This document shows, piece by piece, positions 6,639 through 10,692 of a stretch of 10,692 nt of DNA. Made by a program: the position numbers and the translations under genes. The notes under the pieces were generated by a model that was not told the origin of the DNA, did no database searches, and worked only from the letters and a program-made list of their open reading frames with translations. The DNA is from Oscillospiraceae bacterium. GTDB taxonomy: Bacteria; Bacillota; Clostridia; Oscillospirales; CAG-272. The first letter of the stretch is position 1. Each line of letters starts with the position of its first letter. The DNA is taken from contig SVQS01000053.1 in assembly GCA_015065205.1 (NCBI GenBank), positions 1-10,692 of the forward strand, given 5' to 3'.

Positions 6639-8624
6639 TTATTCGGTGGATTGTTTTAGAACCATAATGCGGGAATCTAATTGAGCAAAAACGGTATAAC
6701 CGAGTTCAATGTAGGCCTCGTAAAATTGCTTATAGCTGGAGTAACGTGTGTCTAAAACGACGTATTCAATGTCGGGCTTGTTTTTGTGATAATAAACCTC
6801 GTAGATTTCACTACGGTCGGCAATGTGGGGCAATAAGTATGTAGAAGCTGCAACCGAAGCATCGCCCGGAACGGTTTCTTCCAAAAAAGTTTCCATTTCC
6901 GCAAAGCTTTCTTTGTCGGTTTTCCATTTTTCAATGCGAGGTTGTATAAGGGGGACAACGGTAATCAGATAAGAGCACAGACAAGCCGCTGCGGCAATGG
7001 AAAGGAGCGTGCGACGCACATCAAGGGTGGAAATGTCAGGCAAATTTTTCAACATCGCATAAACCAAGAATGCCGCAATACCAAAATGATATTGGAAGCC
7101 TATGCGAGGTTGATAGACGTACATCGTTAAGAGATTAACCAACATAGGCGCCACCAACAACCAACGCGACGGCTTTTTGCTTGCAAAAGGCAAAAACCCC
7201 AACGGCAGGAGCATATAAATAACGTACATCACCTTATCCCATATTGCGTCCTTATCGGTAAACAGTTGTGTTAAAACATAACCGGGATTGACGAGAATGG
7301 TTTTAATGGCACCTGCAAGACCGTCTTCCGTATTGAAAATAAGGTTGCTATAACGATTGCTCATCATACCCGTTCCGGTGGTTTCCAAAATGTGACTACA
7401 CAGAAGAAAATATCCAATTGCCATAGCGGCGAGAATGCTACCATGCAGATACCTTCGCTCGCTTATCAGTAAGAACAGCGCAAAGAAGAGGAGATAAATT
7501 GCGGCATCTTCTTTTACCGAAAGTACAAAAACCGCACACACGTACATCGGAATCGGCTTTTTGATTTCGTAGAAATAAAAGGTAAACAGCAAAAACAGAG
7601 ATAGGAAGCAGTTCTCATGCAAATCATAAGAGCAACCTGTGGTAATAACAGGAAAAAAAGCATAAAGCGCACTTACCAAAACCGTTTGAGGATTGGAAAA
7701 TTTAAAATGTCGCGCCAAGAGATACACCGGAACAACACCCGCTGCCAAAACCACCGCTTGCGCAATTTGTAAGGTCAGAGGAGAAGGAAATAGGCAATAG
7801 AAAGGGAGAAAAATATAGTAGACGGGTGAAATATGTACCGCAAAGTGTGAAAGCAACGTATCGCGCTCACAAGTGACCATAGCCAAGCCGGTCTCTTTCA
7901 TATTGTAGAACATATTGCACCAAATACCGAAATCGAAGTTGGGAGAGGCAAAGCTTTTATAACGCAGGCATCCCAACAGGGCAATCCCCAAAAAACAAAC
8001 GAGTCCGACGAGAGATGCAAGAATGATGGCTACGGGGGTGTGCATTTTTACATACTCCCAAATGTTTGCAAGTGTGCGAATACAATAAACTAAAAACAGT
8101 GCGTAAACAGCAATTGCAGCAAGCAAAAACCACTCGCGATTGGTAGAGGGAGCATAGAAACACCAATAAGAGATGCAAACAGTAGAACCCGATAGCAAAA
8201 TCAATGCGTCGGTATTGATTTTTCCTATCAAAACAGCAACAAGCGAGAATAGTAAGAAGAAGCCGAAAGTAGCGCCCCCAACCTGTGCAAGCCCGGTGTC
8301 CTGTAACCATTCCAACGCGGCAAAAGCGTCTTTTCCTCCAAGTGTAGAAACAATAAAGAAGCACCATGCGGCAATCAAACGACAGACCGAACGCTCAAAC
8401 GAAAATGCTTGCATCAAATTGCTTTTCAAACGAGCGGATTCGAATATAGCGTAAAGCTTTTGCAGAATGTATTTCACAAAACGAATTTTTAAAAATTTTT
8501 GAGTGATAGGAGAATCGAAGATTTTTTGCTTTACTTTTGAAAAGAAAACAGGCATCAAGCCGTTTTTTTTCTTCTTTTTGGAATGAATTTGGGTGCGTTT
8601 TAATTTTCGTGCTGCGCGACTCAT
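6639..8624 (-). CDS. DUF2079-family polytopic membrane protein, GT-C glycosyltransferase-like
   Basis: 661 residues. A very basic N-terminus (SRAARKLKRTQ, then a five-lysine run near residue 16-21) precedes about 11-13 hydrophobic segments and a soluble C-terminal domain (about 566-661). Family hallmarks are NFDFGIWCN (229-237), SHFAVHISPVYYIFLPFY then FPSPLTLQIAQ (259-289), YDLHENCF (333-340), KEDAA (371-375), and VAASTYLLPHIADRSEIYEV in the tail. DUF2079 proteins resemble GT-C enzymes that use lipid-linked sugars, but no reaction is established for the family. The start is the ATG at 8624; its upstream AGAAGAAC is only a weak ribosome site. In-frame extension to 8714-8726 would run into the dUTPase remnant, whose stop is at 8665. 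I see no clear promoter close upstream; it may once have been transcribed with the dUTPase gene. No convincing terminator follows. Confidence 0.88.
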   Translation of the reverse strand: MSRAARKLKRTQIHSKKKKKNGLMPVFFSKVKQKIFDSPITQKFLKIRFVKYILQKLYAIFESARLKSNLMQAFSFERSVCRLIAAWCFFIVSTLGGKDAFAALEWLQDTGLAQVGGATFGFFLLFSLVAVLIGKINTDALILLSGSTVCISYWCFYAPSTNREWFLLAAIAVYALFLVYCIRTLANIWEYVKMHTPVAIILASLVGLVCFLGIALLGCLRYKSFASPNFDFGIWCNMFYNMKETGLAMVTCERDTLLSHFAVHISPVYYIFLPFYCLFPSPLTLQIAQAVVLAAGVVPVYLLARHFKFSNPQTVLVSALYAFFPVITTGCSYDLHENCFLSLFLLFTFYFYEIKKPIPMYVCAVFVLSVKEDAAIYLLFFALFLLISERRYLHGSILAAMAIGYFLLCSHILETTGTGMMSNRYSNLIFNTEDGLAGAIKTILVNPGYVLTQLFTDKDAIWDKVMYVIYMLLPLGFLPFASKKPSRWLLVAPMLVNLLTMYVYQPRIGFQYHFGIAAFLVYAMLKNLPDISTLDVRRTLLSIAAAACLCSYLITVVPLIQPRIEKWKTDKESFAEMETFLEETVPGDASVAASTYLLPHIADRSEIYEVYYHKNKPDIEYVVLDTRYSSYKQFYEAYIELGYTVFAQLDSRIMVLKQSTE

Positions 8625-8664
8625 AAACAGTTCTTCTTTCTTCCTAAAAAAATTTGATAGACGC

Positions 8665-8843
8665 TTATTGGATTCCCGTGTGTCCGAATCCGTCTGCACC
8701 GCGCTGGGTTTCATCAAGAGATGCAACCTCTAAAAAACCTGCGGTAGCAACTAGCAAAAACATCATTTGCCAATTCTGACGCCACGATGAACCTCAAATG
8801 CTTCTTCCCCGTCGGTTAAGAGCACTTCCACCCTATTAGTACG
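8665..8843 (-). pseudogene. dut: C-terminal remnant of a dUTPase (dUTP diphosphatase) gene, frameshifted and missing its N-terminus
   Basis: Trimeric dUTPases hydrolyse dUTP to dUMP and pyrophosphate. Read on the minus strand, the segment gives RVEVLLTDGEEAFEVHRG, then VRIG, and after a frame change (Q)MMFLLVATAGFLEVASLDE, then TQRGADGFGHTGIQ and a TAA stop (8665-8667). VRIGQ is the family motif IV (RIAQ) and RGADGFGHTG is motif V (RGxGGFGxTG), the C-terminal arm that closes over the nucleotide; E. coli Dut ends in FGHSGRQ. The frame breaks at about 8768-8771: GGCAAATGATG reads as a stop, and one added C restores GGCCAAATGATG. Upstream of about 8843 no motif I-III sequence is found in any frame before the mobile element at 8944. 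Both defects mean no working enzyme from here. It sits 40 bases before the DUF2079 start on the same strand. The frameshift alone could be a sequencing error; the missing N-terminal two thirds could not. Confidence 0.82.
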
Positions 8844-8943
8844 TTTTTTTAGGTTATGGTCTCGTTTTTGAGAAAAAATTTATATATTCTTCTAAAATAT
8901 GTCTGTAGATATAAGAACAGTAATTTCTATTCCAATTATACAA

Positions 8944-9172
8944 AAGGGGCTGTCTCACTTAGCGCAGAACAAAAGTCACGCGAATATGACAATCCCCAAA
9001 TTTCATCAAGTTTTGTAGCAATTTGCTATAAATGTTGAAATCCGCCGAGAAAAACTCGACGGATTTCTTCCTTTTTATGTGGCTTTTTAGTCGCGCTCGA
9101 CCTCTCTGCCGTACGCCTGTACGCCTACGAGTGGCCGATCACGCCTTCTGCATCAAATTGAGACAGCCCCTT
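8944..9172. mobile_element. 229-bp MITE-like element with 14-bp perfect terminal inverted repeats
   Basis: AAGGGGCTGTCTCA (8944-8957) is the exact inverse of TGAGACAGCCCCTT (9159-9172). The interior has no credible gene, but it holds a strong hairpin (9037-9067), the palindrome TAGCAATTTGCTA (9016-9028) and a direct repeat GTACGCCT twice (9111-9126). A short non-coding body with precise terminal repeats is the layout of a non-autonomous transposon moved by a transposase elsewhere. GGGGCTGTCTCA-type ends occur on DDE transposons of gut Firmicutes (from memory, not verified). No clear target-site duplication is visible. It sits 5 bases from the stop codon of the ASCH gene on one side and about 100 bases from the dUTPase remnant on the other. 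Confidence 0.72.
9037..9067 (+). terminator. Hairpin inside the MITE, terminator-like in the plus direction
   Basis: GAAATCCG (9037-9044) pairs with CGGATTTC (9060-9067). After one mismatch CGAG (9046-9049) pairs with CTCG (9055-9058) around a 5-A loop. In the plus direction TTCCTTTTTATG follows. No gene precedes it on the plus strand, so it is probably part of the element's structure rather than a working terminator here. Confidence 0.45.
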
Positions 9173-9176
9173 ATTC

Positions 9177-9521
9177 TTACACCAATTCAATCTCAATCCC
9201 CACCACACCGCATTGCGCTTGTTGTTCCTTTGTGTAATACAGATCCATATCGGAAGGAGCGGCGGTGGCGATATCATCCTCGGTGTATCCGCATTTCAGG
9301 AGTGGGAGACTCTCATAAAGCTCCTCAAACGAAGGAAAAACGTGAAGAGCAATTACGCGACAATGCAAAGTGCGCGCAAAATCCTTGGAGTGCACAAACA
9401 CGATCTCGTCCCCCACCTTAATGCGGCGGCGTTTTTCGTCATATAGACGCAGTTCAATATTTTTAATGCCGCGCGCAATGTTATCAAACGGGGCGGCGTG
9501 AAGCTTCATTTGGTGAGTCAT
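9177..9521 (-). CDS. ASCH-domain protein, putative RNA-binding
   Basis: 114 residues, a single ASCH domain (PUA-like beta-barrel). The key signature is KNIELRLYDEKRRRIKVGDEIVF (20-42; it is the family pattern of IExRLYDEKR, then IKVGDxI.F), with FARTLHCRVIALHVFPSFEEL following. Domain members bind RNA or modified nucleosides, and some small bacterial ones (the YqfB type) hydrolyse N4-acetylcytidine; this protein's exact role is not decidable from sequence. The ATG at 9521 has GGGGGAT 5 bases upstream and a complete promoter at 9589-9617. It is transcribed alone. The stop (9177-9179) lies 5 bases from the end of the MITE, so its original terminator has probably been displaced or lies inside the element, where I see no T-run on this strand. 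Confidence 0.88.
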   Translation of the reverse strand: MTHQMKLHAAPFDNIARGIKNIELRLYDEKRRRIKVGDEIVFVHSKDFARTLHCRVIALHVFPSFEELYESLPLLKCGYTEDDIATAAPSDMDLYYTKEQQAQCGVVGIEIELV

Positions 9522-9588
9522 TTTTATCCCCCTTCCCGCTCAAACTCTAATAACGTTCCATCTAAACGAGGTTGTGAAGTATATTGCT

Positions 9589-9617
9589 ATTATAGCACAA
9601 ATCGGTAATGATTTCAA
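9589..9617 (-). promoter_or_regulatory. Promoter of the ASCH gene
   Basis: On the minus strand TTGAAA (9612-9617) lies 17 bases from TATAAT (9589-9594), which carries an extended -10 TGC. Transcription would start near 9582, leaving a leader of about 60 bases to the ATG at 9521. Confidence 0.85.
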
Positions 9618-9640
9618 GAGTGTGCGCCCTGAAATTACAT

Positions 9641-9673
9641 TTTTATGCCTTCCCTTTCCAAAATAGCATAAAA
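9641..9673. promoter_or_regulatory. Inverted repeat between the two divergent promoters
   Basis: TTTTATGC (9641-9648) and GCATAAAA (9666-9673) are perfect 8-base arms separated by 17 bases. It lies between the -35 boxes of the ASCH and lipoprotein promoters. It could be an operator for either or simply chance in AT-rich DNA. Confidence 0.3.
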
Positions 9674-9687
9674 GTTACAAAAAAAAC

Positions 9688-9716
9688 TTGATTTTTCCAA
9701 CAAAAAATGATACAAT
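9688..9716 (+). promoter_or_regulatory. Promoter of the lipoprotein gene
   Basis: TTGATT (9688-9693) and TACAAT (9711-9716) are 17 bases apart, with TGA before the -10 (extended -10). Transcription would start near 9723. GGAGG (9736-9740) lies 12 bases before the ATG at 9753, slightly far but acceptable. Confidence 0.78.
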
Positions 9717-9752
9717 ATTGAACACCAAAACAAATGGAGGTATAACACACAT

Positions 9753-10692
9753 ATGAAAAGAATAGTTTGCTTATTGTTATCTTTCCTTTTGATGTTGACA
9801 GTACTAACATCCTGTGACATCCTTAATTCGGCACTTGATAAGCTTCAGGGTACAACTACCGAGCCTGAGGTTACAACCGCCCAACCTGAGGTAACAACCA
9901 CCGAATCTGGGATCACCCCTCCCGAACCCGAAATAAACTACGGCACACTGAATAGTCCTGTAACCGTTACTTATGCGTATGAGGTATGTGCAGCAAACCT
10001 TGGGGTTGGCGAAACCTCAATGGAACCTTTCTACGTAAAAGGCAGAGTAACTGAAATCGGCCAAACAGGTAGCTATTACAGAAACGTCTATTTCACCGAC
10101 GGTGACACGGAAATGCTGATTTACACCATCAATCTGCCCGACGGCATTGACGGTTTTGAGGTTGGTGACACCATCACCGCCTACGGTTATATAAAGAACT
10201 ACTATGGCACCATCGAAATGGCAACCTACAATAGTGATATCGCTATTTACGTATACGTTGTAAAGGTTGAATCCGGCAATCCCGATCAAGGTGAGGTTAC
10301 AACGCCCGAGCCCGAAGTTACAACGCCCGAACCCGAAGTTACAACGCCCGAACCCGAAATAAACTACGGTACATTGAACAATCCCGTAAGCACCACCTAT
10401 GCACATAGCGTTTGCTCAATTCTTGCTGAGGGCGAAAGTTCGGCAAATCCCTTCTACGTAAGAGGTACAGTAACACAAATCGGCACTACGGGTAGCTATT
10501 ATCAAAACGTTTATTTCACCGACGGTGATACCGAAATGCTCATTTACACCATCAATATGCCCGATGGCATTGACGGTTTTGAGGTTGGTGACACCATCAC
10601 CGCCTACGGTTATATAAAGAACTACTATGGCACCATCGAAATGGCAACCTACAATAGTGATATCGCTATTTACGTATACGTTGTAAAGGTTG
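9753..10692 (+). CDS. Surface lipoprotein with two tandem OB-like domains, C-terminus cut off by window edge
   Basis: 313 codons visible; the frame is open to the right edge. A type II signal peptide ends in the lipobox LTSC with Cys21, so the protein is predicted lipid-anchored outside the membrane. A Thr/Pro/Glu-rich linker (31-59) leads to domain 1 (about 60-172), a second linker (173-201, EVTTPEP three times) and domain 2 (from 202). Each domain has FYV(K/R)G, then VYFTDGDTEMLIYTIN, GDTITAYGYIKNYYGTIEM and a YVYVVKV end. The pattern of a beta-barrel with GxI..YxGTIE resembles OB-fold domains of bacterial secreted proteins (DUF6359-like), but that is a judgement by eye. The two domains differ by a one-residue indel and are identical over 127 bases at their ends. 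Function is unknown. PEP-TT-rich linkers suggest an extended surface display. The ATG at 9753 is chosen for its ribosome site and signal peptide. Confidence 0.85.
   Translation, partial: MKRIVCLLLSFLLMLTVLTSCDILNSALDKLQGTTTEPEVTTAQPEVTTTESGITPPEPEINYGTLNSPVTVTYAYEVCAANLGVGETSMEPFYVKGRVTEIGQTGSYYRNVYFTDGDTEMLIYTINLPDGIDGFEVGDTITAYGYIKNYYGTIEMATYNSDIAIYVYVVKVESGNPDQGEVTTPEPEVTTPEPEVTTPEPEINYGTLNNPVSTTYAHSVCSILAEGESSANPFYVRGTVTQIGTTGSYYQNVYFTDGDTEMLIYTINMPDGIDGFEVGDTITAYGYIKNYYGTIEMATYNSDIAIYVYVVKV
10143..10269 (+). repeat. First copy of a 127-bp exact direct repeat in the lipoprotein gene
   Basis: This stretch, encoding the C-terminal part of domain 1 (residues 131-172), is base-for-base identical to 10566-10692, an offset of 423 bases (141 codons). 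The preceding parts of the two domains differ at many positions, so the identity is local. Confidence 0.97.
10293..10355 (+). repeat. Three 21-bp tandem repeats encoding the EVTTPEP linker
   Basis: Units at 10293-10313, 10314-10334 and 10335-10355 each encode EVTTPEP. The last two are identical and the first differs by G for A in two codons. The linker before domain 1 (9859-9930) carries degenerate versions (PEVTTAQ, PEVTTTE). Copy number may vary between strains. Confidence 0.96.
10566..10692 (+). repeat. Second copy of the 127-bp exact direct repeat
   Basis: Identical to 10143-10269 up to the window edge, so the identity may continue beyond it. The base just before (10565, T) differs from its counterpart (10142, C). 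Confidence 0.97.

Noticed and set aside
8625..8726. N-terminal extension of the DUF2079 protein by up to 34 residues from TTG 8726 or ATG 8714
   Set aside because: These codons overlap the dUTPase remnant in another frame, and the added residues are not like the family. The ATG at 8624 lies after the dUTPase stop.
8935..8940. TATAAT on the minus strand as a promoter for the dUTPase remnant or the DUF2079 gene
   Set aside because: The hexamer is perfect, but at 16-18 bases upstream, inside the MITE end, there is nothing like TTGACA, and there is no extended -10. In such AT-rich DNA it may be chance.
9032..9446. Plus-strand open frames of 77-129 codons over the MITE and ASCH gene
   Set aside because: They cross the MITE end and lie antisense to the ASCH gene, which has a promoter, a ribosome site and a clear domain signature.

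Overview
The window looks like a chromosome segment of a low-to-moderate GC Gram-positive anaerobe, most likely a gut-type Clostridia (Bacillota). The reasons are consensus AGGAGG-type ribosome binding sites, TTGACA/TATAAT promoters (several with an extended -10), an exported lactocepin-like subtilase, a clostridial-style sigma factor/membrane protein pair and a lipoprotein of repeated domains. No species can be named from the sequence. Almost everything is encoded on the minus strand. Only the right-end lipoprotein gene is on the plus strand.

Layout from left to right. 1-3655 (-): a large secreted S8 serine protease, cut off by the left edge at its C-terminus, with its own promoter at 3714-3742. 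3946-4611 (-): a HAD-family phosphatase of the phosphoglycolate phosphatase type. It has a perfect-consensus promoter, an inverted repeat over the -35 box, two exact 24-bp tandem repeats upstream, and a terminator hairpin that contains the stop codon. 4838-6468 (-): a two-gene operon encoding an ECF-like sigma factor (TTG start) and, overlapping it by 4 bases, a single-pass membrane protein that is probably its anti-sigma partner. 6639-8624 (-): a DUF2079 polytopic membrane protein. 8665-8843 (-): the frameshifted C-terminal remnant of a dUTPase gene, previously unlisted by simple ORF calling. 8944-9172: a 229-bp MITE-like element with 14-bp terminal inverted repeats. 9177-9521 (-): a small ASCH-domain protein. 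9589-9716: back-to-back promoters. 9753-10692 (+): a lipoprotein with two tandem OB-like domains joined by an EVTTPEP repeat linker, cut off by the right edge.

The genes do not form one pathway. The common theme is the cell envelope: exported protease, membrane-anchored sigma regulator, DUF2079 membrane protein and surface lipoprotein. The phosphatase, the ASCH protein and the dUTPase relic are housekeeping types. I found no convincing new multi-gene system. The points most worth a second look are the repeat-laden phosphatase promoter, the decayed dUTPase beside the MITE, the sigma/membrane-protein pair with an unrecognised extracellular domain, and the recently duplicated lipoprotein domain.
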